DNA of 64,000 nucleotides from Lobulomyces angularis. Taxonomy: Eukaryota > Chytridiomycota > Chytridiomycetes > Lobulomycetales > Lobulomycetaceae. Position numbers and translations under genes: made by a program. The notes beneath the pieces were generated by a model, which searched no databases, was not told the origin of the DNA, and was given only the letters and a program-made list of their open reading frames with translations. Below are positions 13,282-26,127 of this stretch, piece by piece. The DNA is taken from positions 1-64,000 of the forward strand of contig JADHYX010000061.1 of assembly GCA_027604685.1 (NCBI GenBank). Direction: 5' to 3'. Each line of letters opens with the position of its first letter. The first letter of the stretch is position 1.

Positions 13282-16200
13282 ATGTTGGAAAAAAATACTG
13301 TTAACAATAGTAAGCAGCAACATTATCAACACAGCGCGCATCAAGATATATCGTTAAATCACCAGCAAAGACCGCTTACTGGAATTAGCCAAAGGAACCA
13401 CCAGAACTTAAATGGCTATTTTAAACTAAATCAAAATTTGAGCACAGATCACCCGGACAATAAGCAGGACACTAATGCAACAAAATCCGATTCTTTTTTT
13501 AAAAATAAATCCAATGTTCACTCTAGAAACCCTTTCAGTATTATTGGGCAACAAAGGAAACTCAACGATGAGCAACCTGGTTTTAATGTTAATAACAATT
13601 TTAATAATTCTTCAAGCAAGAATTGTTTTGCCAATTATAATCAAAATGTTAATTATAAAATGAATGATCGCAATTTTAACTTTTCTTCTACCATGCCTGA
13701 TGAAGAAGACAATGTCCACGAAAGTAATCATTCAGAAACTGCCAAAGGTATGCGTTATTTCTATGAAAATTTTGCTAATAGTTATATAGATAAAATCATG
13801 TTAAATAATCAAACCATGTTTGCTAACAATGGAACAGAACTTAAAAGTAAAGTACTGACGTTTAATGAGTATTCAAAAAATTCCGTCGCTGAAACAAAAT
13901 CACAAGTTTTTAATCAGCGTCAAAATGCGGGTAATAAGTTAGAATCTCAGCAAATGCTTCATTCTAAAAATCTTAACCTGGGAAACAACGATTTTCTTTT
14001 AAAAACGAGAAATGATATTCTAAGTGATAACGGAGTGAACATTCACAATAACTTGAAAAAAAACAATTCTCCGTCATCCTTTTCTAAAAATGACTTTAAG
14101 TTGCCGTCAAATGTTACCTTAAATTTTGACGTAAATAACCGAAAAAGCAACTATCAGAATCATTCAGTAAAATCACATGATGAAAATACTCCAAATATTG
14201 CATCTTCACAACATTATAACAAGAAATCTACTCAGCTTAATGCATCGCAAATTCCACAAGACATTGCTGCAATTAATAACAATTTTTACAATAATGAGAC
14301 CTTTCAATCAACTTCAGAAAGTGAAATGAGTGATAATTTTAATTCGCCTTTATACAGCAGCCTTACAGCTACTCCGTACCCCTCTCCTGTCGGATTAAGC
14401 GAAGATAAACAAATGGAAGAATTAATACAAAATATGTTGGTAAAACAAAAGAAAGTTAAAGCCGTCCAAGACTTAAAGCTAAAGGAGATGGTAAAATATC
14501 AGGCATATTTTTACAAAAAATAAATTTTTTTGCATTAAAGAGTTCTGAATTAAGTGAAGCAAGAAGTTTGGTAGTCGCCCAGGAACAGACTATTCAAACG
14601 TTACAAGTAAATAGTAAAATCATCATGGGATCTGTTGCAGAACGACAGAAAAAAACTGAAACCATTAGAAAGAGGTACACAAAAGTAATGTGGTTGTTTA
14701 TATAACTTTTCTATAGAATGGAAAAAATTAAGAACTCTTGCACACTATATCACGTATTAATGTTTGCATCTTTTTATTTTATTTATGTTTTTAGATGGCT
14801 ATTAAGAAGTTAGAAAAGATGGTAAAAGAAACCGAAAATGAAAAGGGCTTTTTGCTACAGCGAATTGAAAAATGTGTTGAAGGTTTCAAAGTATCAGTTT
14901 AAAACAAATCTCATCATTAAATATTAGAGATTGCTGTTCTCAAAAAGGAAAAAGATGATTTTCTGATCGCAAATTCCACCATAACCGCTGAAAGTAATAG
15001 TACATTATTTTTTTATTAACCAGGAAATTATAATTAGACAATTTTAACCGAAATAATCATAAAAAAGAAGTAGCTCAATTAAACGAAAAATATAATGATT
15101 TAAATAGCCAGTTTGAAAATTTAAAAAAAGAAAAAGATTTAAACGAAATTTCAATTAGTGATTGGAAAAATCGTTACAATCAACAGGTTGAAATATTCTC
15201 AAAGCATTTGAATGACTACAGAGAAGACTTTGACGAATTTAAAAGTATAAGTTATTATTTTTTTTTCCTCAGGCTGTGTTTTTTCTCTTTTAGATAAAAC
15301 GAAGCAAGAGTATCTGGAAAAGGAAGTGCATTTAAATAAGGAAATAGAAAGTTTACGGTTAAAATGGGAAAAAAGTGAGGAAAGCTTGAAGTATTGGAAT
15401 TCTGTCAAACTAACTATGGAAGAAACGGTGAAAACGCTAAATGCAAAAATTGAACATTATGAATCGAACGAAAAATTTTACAAAGATAGTATCAAGCAAC
15501 TTGGGTTGAGGTACACTTTATATAATTGTAGGATTAAAAAAATTTTTGGGTTAGTGTATCTAAAGGATTAAGTAATAATTTGAGTGTGGAAGAAATAGAT
15601 GTGTCAATTAATAACTTATTACTTTCGTATGAGGAACTGCAGAAGAAGTAATATTAGTTTTAAATATCACAGTGTTTACTGTTTCAGGGTTTTGACAGTG
15701 GAAAACTTGGTTAAAACTACTGAAGAAATCCAATCTGCCAAAATTGTAGAGCTCAATAATACTTTTGAAAAGGAAAAAAAACTTTTGATTGCGAAGTAAA
15801 ATTGCGTAACAATTCAGAACTAACTTTCTTTTTTTCTGCATAGAAATACTGATTCGATAAATGACTACCGCAACAAGGAATTGATTCAACAGAAAAAATT
15901 GGAGTGTATTTTAGCAGAGTAAGTTTAATAATTATTAGTAGATTAATGTTTTTTTGTAGAAACAAAAAATTGCAATCAACTCACGAAGAAAATTTGAATA
16001 TCTTGGAAGTATTACTATTTTTTCGCAAAATATTAATTTAGTTTTTTTGTAGGAAATGAAATCGTCAGCAATGGAAAGTCAAAATAAATATGAAGTATAT
16101 TTAATAAAGATATTAATACTTACATAGTTATTAGTCAAGGATTGAATTTCTGAAAGAAAGTATTAAAAGCTTGGAGGCTCGTATAACTTTAGAAACTGAA

Positions 16201-17625
16201 ATTGTAAGTAGCGTTATCAACATTTGTAAACTTGTTTGTATGTATTAGCAAGAAAAGAAGGATATAGAATTTGTCAAAAAAAATGAAGAAATTGAAGAGT
16301 TAAAAGATTTAACAAATTCAAAAATCCGTGAGCTACAAATTGAATTCGAGTCAAAAGAAAAAGCTGTTTTCGATTTAAGCAAATTGAAGGATGCTCAAAA
16401 GTTTGAATTTGATAATTTACTGAACGAAAAAAATTTTGAAATATCAAAGTTACAAAAATTAAACGACGAAAAAGATAGCGAGCTAAACCAGATGCGAACT
16501 GCTCTATCTTTAGGAGTTTACGGATCAGAGAATATTTCACCTGTAAAGGTGAAAGATTATGAGAAGTTTAATATAAAGAAGGACTTGGATCTTGTTTTGT
16601 TGAAAGAAAATGAAGTTTTGTCTCAAAAAAATGAACAAGATACGAGTATAATAGTTGAAAAACTAAAATTGGAAATTGTAAAAATGGTATATAATCTACT
16701 TAGAATTTTTTTTTAGGAAAATTTGAAATCGACATTTTTCCACACTGAGAAAAGTTTAAAAGATGAAGTAACAGGCTCCTTTGTTTCAGCTTTACCCTCA
16801 AACAACAATGAGGTAAAAGTGAGGCAATTTGCATCTTGCTTAATTCTTTTAGTCAAATATTAGTTTTGCCGAATCCACAAGATTTAGTGACTTTGATTTA
16901 CTACAGAATGCAACTGAAGAAATAGTATGACAAATATTAACTAAATTAATTTTTTTTAGGACTTAAATGACCCTTCCAATATACCTTTTTCTCTAGCGCC
17001 ACAATTTCGTTATGATACTGAAGAGTTTCCAACTGCTAATACTGTTTCATTAGTTATTTACTTAAATCAAAAAACAATAACTTTACATTTTTTTTTAAGA
17101 GTATTGAGAACAGCACGTTTAAGAAAAAAATTAACAGCCAAAGTAAAAAGAGAGACTTTATTGAAATCAATGATGGGCAATCTGAAGATCTTAATGAAGC
17201 TGTAGGCAGCGAGACGTTTTGTACTCAGGACAAATTTTCCAAAAAAAAGAAATCAACCAAAAAAAAATCTACTGTGTATAGCGCTAGAGTAAATCAAGCG
17301 GATTTAGTAAAGTTTGAGGAAGACAGTATTGATGATGTAACTCCAGATACTCAGTTTCAAACACTCGGAAGAAATATGAAAAAGAAAGTAAGAATTATGA
17401 ATGAAAACTAAATTTTACATTTTTTTCTCGTAATATAGACTCATCCTCTAAAGGGCACCAAAAAAAAAGTATAAACTACACAATCAGATAAATATGTCTT
17501 TACTAAAGAAAATATAGGGTAATACTGAAAAGACAGCTAAACAGAGGAGAGGGACTTCTACAGCAAAGTTGAGTGATAAGTTTAAAGATGATGATTTTTT
17601 TAATTCCAGAAAAAGGTTACTATGA
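13282..17625 (+). CDS. Unidentified coiled-coil protein with Asn/Gln-rich head
   Basis: Exon 1 (13282 to about 14490) encodes about 400 residues rich in Asn, Gln and Ser with no recognised domain. More than ten short exons then encode continuous heptad-like helices, for example SELSEARSLVVAQEQTIQTL, HLNKEIESLRLKWEKSEESL and KLQKLNDEKDSELNQM. The C-terminal region is basic and disordered (KKKKSTKKKSTVYSARV) and ends in FFNSRKRLL. The layout suits a structural or spindle/cytoskeletal protein, but I see no family signature. Individual internal junctions were not all fixed; the first donor (GAGATG/GTAAAATATC) and the stop at 17623-17625 look sound. Confidence 0.6.
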
Positions 17626-18121
17626 AAGAACTTGTACAATAGTATTTGTACCATATTTTTTCTTATCTTATTAATTTTCTACTATCTTTCATTTTGTCAA
17701 TAAGTACAAATTAATAAAATCAGTTACGATTTGTTAATAAATAATAACATTTAAAAACTGTAAAACTTTGCTTAGTGTGAATCTTTTCTTTGATGGTTTG
17801 TAAAATGAATAATAATGAATAAATTGAAACTCAACATTTGATATTTGACTTTAATCCTAATTAATAACCATGAGCAATATGTAAAAACAAAAAGTTGTTT
17901 TAGTAGTTATGGAATAAATTTAAAATATAAAAAAAAAAAATAAAAAAAAAAAAAATTGGTATTTATAAATTCTAAGTAAATTAAATAGTTTAGAAATCGG
18001 TTGTTGTTTGCAGCTTAATAAATTTGTATTATCAAAATTTTCACTAGAATCGTTGCATAACTAAGTTTAAGACAAGAATCTATATTAACTTTCAATTACT
18101 TTTCTTTAAACAGTAAAAGAA
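17626..18121. other. Intergenic, A/T-rich
   Basis: No coding signal seen. It contains A runs at 17930-17955 and presumably the promoter of the demethylase gene. Confidence 0.55.
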
Positions 18122-21100
18122 ATGCGAAATGAAGAAAAGTTACATGAGGAAAAGAAAAACTTAAGAGGGAACGATATTTTGATAAACAATAATTCTAAAA
18201 TTGGAGCTATTAAATTTAATCCCTTAACAGCAAAACAATCAAAGCAAAAACTAAAAAAACATAATTTATTTAGGATACCTGAAGCTCCTATTTTTAAACC
18301 AACAGCTCAAGAATTTAAAGATCCTTTAAAGTATATTGCCAAAATTAGACCACTGGCAGAAAAAGCCGGCATTTGTAAAATTATTCCCCCAACAGGTTGG
18401 GCACCAGATTTTTCTCTAGATACAGAAGTATGAGTTTATTTAATTGATATCTATCAAAAACTAAAATTGAAAAAAAAAAATAAAATAAAAATTAATTGTT
18501 GAAAACTCACCAAAATCTTTACTGATTTTGAGATAAAGAAACGCTTTATCATACTATTTTTTTTTATTTTCAATTTCATTATTGATTAAATTTTTATAGA
18601 AATTCTCTTTTAAAACCAGAATTCAGCGTTTAAATAGTATGGAAGGAAATTCAAGAACAACATTAAATTATCTGGATCAATTAACTAAATTTCATCAGCA
18701 GCAAGGTACACCTTTTTCCAGGGTTCCTCAGTTAGATAAGAAACCCATTTGTTTGTTTAAGTTAAAAAAAGAAGTTCAAAAGAAAGGTGGTTACGAAGCG
18801 GTTACTGAAAAAAAGCAATGGAGTGCAGTGGGAAGGTAAATAATTTCCATCTTATCAACTTAAATATTTATTTAATATTAAAGGGCAATTGGATATGTTG
18901 GAAGTAGCTGCACGAGTTTGAGCACTAGCATAAAGCTCACATATTCCAAATATATTTTACCATATGAGAACTATTTGCACCGAAATAAAACTCCCGAATA
19001 CACTTCAAAATCCAACTCTCCAGGTAACTAATTCTCAATATCTTCTTTTAATAATTTTTGTTCTGGTAGGAACAGATACATCTGAGAATGGTTCTTCCAT
19101 CACTGAAGATAAAGCATCACCTAAAACACCATCTCGGCCAAAACGAGCTGTTACTCTTAATAAAAAGAATGCTCAAGCTGCCATTATCAACACCCCCCAA
19201 ATAAGAATGCCAGTTCTACCAGAAGGTTATGAGCCTAGGCCAGGGGAGGAGGTAAAAATTTTATGCTAACTTAAATAATTAATGTCAACTTAACTAGTTA
19301 TGTGAGATATGTGGAAAAGGAGATAAGGGAACGGACATGCTTCTTTGTGACTCCTGTGATAGAGGCCATCATCTCAGTTGCTTATCACCTCCTTTATTTA
19401 AAGTTCCTGTTAGTGACTGGTTTTGCTCTAAATGTTTGAAAACTAGTGGCAATGATTATGGCTTTGAAGAAGGCAAAGTAAGAAATTTGAGTGATTTTCA
19501 AAAGATTTGTGATGAATTTAAACAAAACTGGTTTAAATCAAGTGATGTTGATGAAGAAACTGTTGAAAAAGAATTTTGGAGGCTTGTAAATAGTCCATAC
19601 GAAAACGTTTTGGTTGAATATGGTGCTGATTTACATTCATCATATCATGGAAGGTATGAACAGTTGTTGATATTTGTTTTTTTACTCAATCTCTAATTAG
19701 CGGATTTCCTATTGTGGAGAAGCAACCATTAAATTCTTATTCATCTTGTCCGTGGAATCTAAACAATATACCAATTTTACCAAAAAGTCTCTTTTGTCAC
19801 ATAAAAAATGATATCTCTGGAATGATGGTTCCTTGGTTATATGTTGGAATGTGTTTTAGTACATTTTGTTGGCATACTGAAGATCACTTTACGTATTCTA
19901 TTAATTACATGCACTGGGGCGAAACCAAAACTTGGTATGGTATTCCAAGTTCAGATGCCAATGGATTTGAACAGGTTATGAGGAAAAATGTTCCCGAACT
20001 ATTTGATGCCAATCCCGATTTGCTTTTCCATTTGACTACAATGCTGAGTCCGGGCGTTTTGTTAGAAGAAGGAGTGAAAGTAGTTGTGTTAGATCAACGA
20101 CCAAACGAATTTGTTGTTACTTTTCCCCAAGCATACCATGCCGGTTTTAATCATGGAGTAGGATTTTTATTAACTTCTGAAATATTATTTATTATTGTGT
20201 TTAGTTTAATTTTAACGAAGCCGTTAATTTTACACTACCCGACTGGTTACCATATGGTGATGCTTGTTCTTCGCTCTATAGCTCTTATAAAAAGTTACCC
20301 GTTTTTTGTCATGATGAATTAATCATTAGCGTTTGCAAAAGGGATTTAAACTTCGGCAATGCTACATGGTTTTAATAATGCTTTTACATCAACAGAAGTT
20401 AAATTTTTTTCTTAGGATTAAGGAGCAATTGATTAAGTTACTTGAGCGCGAACTTAATGGCTTTGAATATTTGAAAGTAAATGGAATTAATTGGGAAAAT
20501 AATGGGCAAATATTACCGTCACTTGCTGGTCTAAATATATTTTCCAGTAACCCTGAAGGTCAACCTGAAAATAAAGTGGGCAATACAATGGAAAAATCTG
20601 GTACAAATGAATTCATGATTCATAATTCACCCCCACTGCAGCAGCAATCTTCGAATGACATTTCTTTTGAAGCGAGTTTGGCTGGTGACAACAAAGAAAC
20701 GTTAAAAACTGAAAGCACAATTGTAATAGCTCCAGAAGAACAAAAAGGAATGAAAAAAATAACAAGGGTGGTGGAACACGGGCAATGGCAATGCTCCTTT
20801 TGTCTGGCGTATCTTTTTATAAGTTGTTTAGAAAGCACATGCTGTCAGAAGATTGTTTGTTTAAGGCATTACAATGAAGTAAAATTAAAATCTTATAGAT
20901 ACTTACAGTTTTTTAGGGCTGCAAATGCGATAATAAGTTCTACAAATTAAAAGTGACAATGAGTGTGAAGGACATTGAGGAAATGATTGAAAATTGTTCA
21001 AATTTGATAGAGAAACCTCATTCATGGTTTAATGACTATAAAAGGCTCGTAACGGAAAAGGAGAAGCCAGCATTATTGGATCTTAAAAATCTTGTAGATC

Positions 21101-24100
21101 GGGGATTTGATATTAATTATGGAGGAAAGGAATTAAAATGTTTAAAAAATTTTGTAAATCGATGTGATGAATGGGTTATTAACGCAAGAACCCTTTTAAG
21201 TGACGAAGACGAGATTTTCCAAGAGGATATTGATAGGGTGGGGGGAAAAACTTTCGAGAATCTTAAAAAATTAGCTTTAGAAGGCGAAAGGTTAAGTTTT
21301 ATGTGTTTAGAATATGAGAAGTTAGTCAAACTTTATAAGGAAGTTGGGGAGTTCAAGTTAAAAATTGATAATGTATTAAAGAAAGTAAATTCTCTTGATA
21401 ATTATTCTGATGATAGCATCGTTGTACCGATTTTAAAAGAGTTAAACTCTGTTTGTGAAGACAAACTTGGTAGCAAAATAAAAATTCTTGAGTTGAATTA
21501 CTTGAAAGATAAAATACGAGAAGTAGAATTTTCAAAAAAGGTCGAAGAAATATTAGTAAATGAGAAAAAACCTTCGTACTCGGAAGTGTTAAATTTGTTT
21601 GATGAAGGAAAAGAACTGGGTTTAAAAAGTGAAAATAGGTTAATCCAAAGTTTAAAGCGTATTAAGTTACAAGGCGAACAGTGGAAAATTGAAGCAGTCA
21701 CACTGTTAAAACAAAAGTCCAATATTAGCCTTTCTGAAATTCAAAGTTGTTTGGAGAATGGAAAAAATATCTCAATTATTGAAGATATTTGGGAACAATT
21801 GGAAAGTTTACTAAACGTCTGTTTAGAATGGAAGAATAAGTGCGTTGATTTATTCGGCCCTTACAATTTGCAGCTGTTGGAAAACAAGGATTTAAATTAT
21901 TTAGAAATTGACAACGAACTTTCCGCGCGAAGAATTAGTAGAACGTTAGTGAATAAAGTCAATTTTGATGTAGAATTTGTTGATAAGCGCACCATTAAAT
22001 TAACGGATTTTTCTAGTTTGATAAAGTTAGGAGAAAAAATTCCAGTTAAATTTGAGGATTTTAGAGTATTTAAAGAAATTTTAAAAAATTTAGAGGAATT
22101 TTTAGAAAAAGTTTTGAAGTTTTTTTTCGGCAGAGCCACCAGTTCAAAAAAAATAGAAGATTCCATTGTGGAAGTTTTAAATAGAAGTGAAAAATGCATC
22201 TTAGAAAGTAAAGATTTATTTACAACTGGTAGTGAAATTTTAGATAACAGTGTTTCACCAGGTTTTTGTATTTGTAAAGGATCTTCGGAAGGTTTTATGG
22301 TGAGTCTATGCAGTTCCGTAGAAATACTAAATTTTTATTTAGATTGAATGCGACTTATGCAAAGAATGGTATCATGCTCTATGCATAAAAGTGACAAGAA
22401 AGGAAGTTCAGGCCACTTCTAACTTTTTATGTCCCATTTGTGATTTATCAAAATTTTTGCCTAAAAAAAATAAATTTCTCTTAGACCATTTTGAATCACT
22501 AGTTGTAGAGTTTAAATCTACATTTAAATTTAATTTGGCGATAATTTTTGATCTGGAGAAGATTATAGATTTACAAAGGATTTTGATAAACGAGTTTAAT
22601 GACGTAATTGGAAGATACTTTAATTCTGATGGAATGTTATCTGCATCATTGTTAAACGAAGAAAAGTATTTGGTGATGCTAAAACTAAAATTTTTTTTAA
22701 AAACCTTTGAAGGCAGTTTTTTTGATTTTAAAGAGGAAATAGAAAAAATTAGGCTTTATCTCACTCAAAACTTTCCTTTAGCTGAACAACTATTGTTAAC
22801 TGAATCAAAAACTAAGAATGAATCCAATGCAGATTTGTCAACTATCAAAAAACCAATTAAAGAAGTAGTTAATAAAGAAAATGTAATTAAAAAAAATTTC
22901 TCCCAATCGAAAAGTGGAAAAAAATCTGGAATAAAAAAAACTGGTAGCAATGATAAAGTAAAAAAAGCATCTAAAGGTGAAGCTTATCCCAAAAATGAAA
23001 TATTTTGCTTTTGTAGAAAACCTGACAGCAATGAATCACCTATGATTTGCTGCGATACTTGTGAAGAATGGTATCACGTTGGATGCGTTGGATTAAATTT
23101 GGAAGAGTCGAAACTGATTGACACATTTACCTGCTCAATTTGTTCCAACAAGATAGAGGCGCCTAACTGGCATCCTGCTTCCAATAATTTTAAAAAAAAA
23201 AGAAATACTGTTAATTTGAGTAATACTATACCCCAACTTTCAACATCGAATCCTTCCTCAACGTTTTACGGAAATTCTTTGGACATTTCTGTTAGGGAAG
23301 AAAACATGGAAGAAAACACGACAATCTCAAAAAATGAATTAACGGAACCTTCAATATCGAAAGATAAGCTACCGCCTAGAGTTATTAAACCTCCAAAAAA
23401 GTATGAAATAGAAATTATCAAACCAATTCAATCAAACTTAAAGAAAAGCGGCCGACCCAGGAAAGTTATCGTTGAAGGTGCAGAAGGTAACAAAGTGAAA
23501 CAACCTCAGTCCACAAAAAAACCCAGGAAAAGAAAGCATGCCAGTGTTTTAAATGAGGGAATGTCTAGTGATTCAGCCAAAATAATTGAAGGAGTGAAAA
23601 AACAAAAGAAATTGACCAATGTAAATTTTAATTCGGGATTTTCACTGGAAACTGCACCATTAAATAACTCTCCTGCACCAGTCACAACATCCGCAACTTC
23701 CAATGCCTTCCCAAAACCATTAAAAAAAGAAAAACCACTCGGCAAAAATAAAAAGTTATTAACTTCAAATGACGACCAGGTGTCTCAAAAAACTAGCAAA
23801 ATAAAGAATTCTGAAGCAAGCAATAAGTCTGTGCATTTACCATCATTACCATCTATAGTAAGTATTTTTTTTTTTTTTTTTTGTGTTTGCCCTTAACTTT
23901 TCTGTAAATAGTTTTCTAATTTGCCACAAAATAACGATCTTGGATACAGAGTGGGAAATAGGGTAAATGATTACAGTAGGCAACCCTCCCCTTTGTACAG
24001 CCCACAACATCAATCACCAATCTATAGTCCTCAACATCAGTCTAATATTTATAGTCCTCAGCATCTGTCACCTCTTTATACTCAGTCACAAAATTCACCG

Positions 24101-24433
24101 TTGTATAATTCAACTCAAACAAATAATTTTTCTCATAGAAATAATAATATACCGCAGCAACATTCCCAATGGCAACCAATAAATCAAAATTACTTGCAGC
24201 AGCTGCCTAATGCAGGCGTAACTTTTCATCGCCCTCAACAGCATCCCTTATTACCTGGATTGCATTTACCATTGCACTCTATGCAACCTCAACAACAACA
24301 AGAGCAACAACAGCCGTATTATGATTATTCTCAATCAAATGAGGGGATGTATAGTAACGTGAGGTACCAAGAAAACCCCAAAGATTCAGCATTTGGATTT
24401 CATTCTAATAATACTGAGCATTATTTTGGTTAA
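18122..24433 (+). CDS. KDM5/JARID1-type histone H3K4 demethylase
   Basis: Predicted Fe(II)/2-oxoglutarate lysine demethylase. Eleven exons in frame: 18122-18427, 18600-18835, 18884-19023, 19070-19251, 19298-19653, 19701-20157, 20205-20368, 20416-20878, 20917-22299, 22343-23857, 23912-24433; 1907 residues. Domains in order: JmjN ([16 protein letters not shown]), ARID ([20 protein letters not shown]), PHD1 ([19 protein letters not shown]), JmjC with the HxE metal pair in CWHTEDH and second His in HAGFNHG, a C5HC2 zinc finger ([16 protein letters not shown]), a long PLU-1 helical region, PHD2 ([13 protein letters not shown]) and PHD3 ([20 protein letters not shown]). The last exon is an unusual tail with repeated YSPQHQS units. 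All visible catalytic residues are intact. Confidence 0.93.
23985..24090 (+). repeat. Heptad-like YSPQHxS repeats in the KDM5 tail
   Basis: Within the last KDM5 exon, near-identical 27-30 nt units encode successive copies of (L/I)YSPQHQS followed by degenerate units ([15 protein letters not shown]). The Tyr-Ser-Pro spacing resembles the RNA polymerase II CTD heptad, although the second Ser-Pro of that heptad is missing. Confidence 0.75.
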
Positions 24434-24744
24434 AAAATATTTAATGCTCTTTAAAACAAAAACAGGTGTAAATTTTTTTTTTTTTCTCTACTTTTGTAAC
24501 TTTAATTTGAAAGAAAAATATTAATTAATATTTTTTATGAAACACATATATATATATATTTTTTTTATTTTTTTTTTACATATATATATATATATATTAT
24601 TTTTTTTGTTAGATTTATATTTAATACATAAAAATTTTCTATCAAGTCCAGAAAAAAAAAATATATAAATATATTTTTACAAAAAAAAAAGTAAAAAAAG
24701 ATTTTTTTTTTTTTTTTTATGAGAAGGGATATATATTATGATTG
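24434..24744. other. Convergent 3' intergenic region with AT dinucleotide hairpin
   Basis: Separates the convergent KDM5 and Spo7-like genes. Two (AT)n tracts at about 24546-24560 and 24580-24598 flank a T-rich spacer and could pair with themselves or each other. No gene seen. Confidence 0.5.
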
Positions 24745-25702
24745 TCATTTTCTTCTTTTTAAATATGTCGCATCACTTAAATCTTCTCTGATGCTGCTGG
24801 AAGTTGCAGCGGAATTTTCGCCATCATCAAGATTTCCCTCGCTAAATTTAGCGTTGCTGAAATTATTTTGATTGCCACGATTAATGTTAACAAATTTTCT
24901 GCGAACTTCTCTATCTTTTGCTTTTAGCATATATTTTTCTCTATATTCCTTAAATCCTTTCTGAAAAAAAGGAGGAATTTTTTTTAAAAAATTCAAATTT
25001 TTATCATTATTTTTATTAAAATGTAAATTGAAAGGTTTTAAACTTCTGTTGCATTGATCGACAAAACTAAAAAAAAAAAATAGTTTTTTATAAATATAAA
25101 CATAAAAAAAAATATATATTAATATTGAAATTAAATATTATTATTGTAAATTTTTTTTTTTTTTTTAATTTTCTTACTCTTTGTATATTGTAGATTTCTT
25201 TTTATAAAATATTCCAGTTAAAATTAATGAAATTAAACTAAACGCCGATATATGGTAAAGGTTTGACGGATTCTAAAAAAATAAAAGAAAATAAAAATAA
25301 AATATTTCTGTATATATATATGTTTGTTTTTTATTTTTTTTTCTATTTTATTTTAAAATTAATGTTTCATTGCATTTTCTGTTTTAATTTTTACCTTAAA
25401 TAACCAAAGAATTAAAAAATTAAAGAGAAGTAAGAGTAAAGTTATTATATCAAACTTTTTTTTTTTTTTATGCATGTTTATTAAATTTGTCCTCAGTCTC
25501 TGCTCAAAAATTAAAATATCTGTATTTTTTTAATAAATTTTTTTTTATTTTTAAGTTAAAAATTAATGATGTATTGTCTAAATATAAACATTTAAATTTT
25601 TAGTGTACCTCGGTAAGATTTTTCATCAGAATGAAACTCATTTAAATTTTCGCTTGTTATTCTTGTTGAGTTGACATTATAAATTGGCGAACTCCTGCTC
25701 AT
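24745..25702 (-). CDS. SPO7: Spo7-like regulatory subunit of the Nem1 lipin phosphatase
   Basis: Model: complement of join 24745-25066, 25178-25272, 25395-25519, 25609-25702; 211 residues in frame. A soluble N-terminus leads into DILIFEQRLRTNLI, matching the conserved LxILExxLR segment of Spo7, then two membrane spans (ITLLLLLFNFLILWLF and HISAFSLISLILTGIFY), then FVDQCNRSLKPFNLHF and IPPFFQKGFKEYREKY, which are also characteristic. Spo7 and Nem1 form an ER/nuclear-envelope phosphatase that activates lipin and so controls membrane growth. The assignment rests on motif order and topology; NEP1-R1 is the animal equivalent. Confidence 0.75.
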
Positions 25703-26127
25703 AGCTTTTTTTCTTTTGTAAATTATTTTTTTTTTACTTCTAAAATTAAAAAAAAATTTTTTTTTATTATAAAAAATAAATAGGAAATTGACAAGATGAA
25801 TAATAAATAATATAACTTGTAAAAGTTAACAAACTTTTTCTTAAAAATTTTTTCCTTTTTTTTTTTTAGTTTGATTAAAATTTTTTTTTAAGTAGACTTA
25901 AAAATTAAAAAATTAGAAAACGAAAAAAAATTTTTTATTTTTTTTTTTCTTTTTTTTTGCAATAAAAGAATTAATCACTTTTGAGATATAAAAAAAACCC
26001 TTTTTAAATATTTTTATTTTTTATTTTTATTTATTTTTTTAACTTTTTTAAAAATAAAAATAAATTTGGACAAATTGATAATTTTTGTGAAGCTGCTGCA
26101 TCAAAATACATTTTTTATTTGGACATA
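25703..26127. promoter_or_regulatory. Divergent promoter region, extremely A/T-rich
   Basis: Separates the start codons of the Spo7-like gene and the scramblase gene. It consists almost wholly of T and A runs. No specific regulatory site could be picked out by eye. Confidence 0.45.

Noticed and set aside
24540..24600. Centromere or replication origin from the (AT)n tracts
   Set aside because: Such tracts are common in this A/T-rich DNA and nothing else supports a special function.
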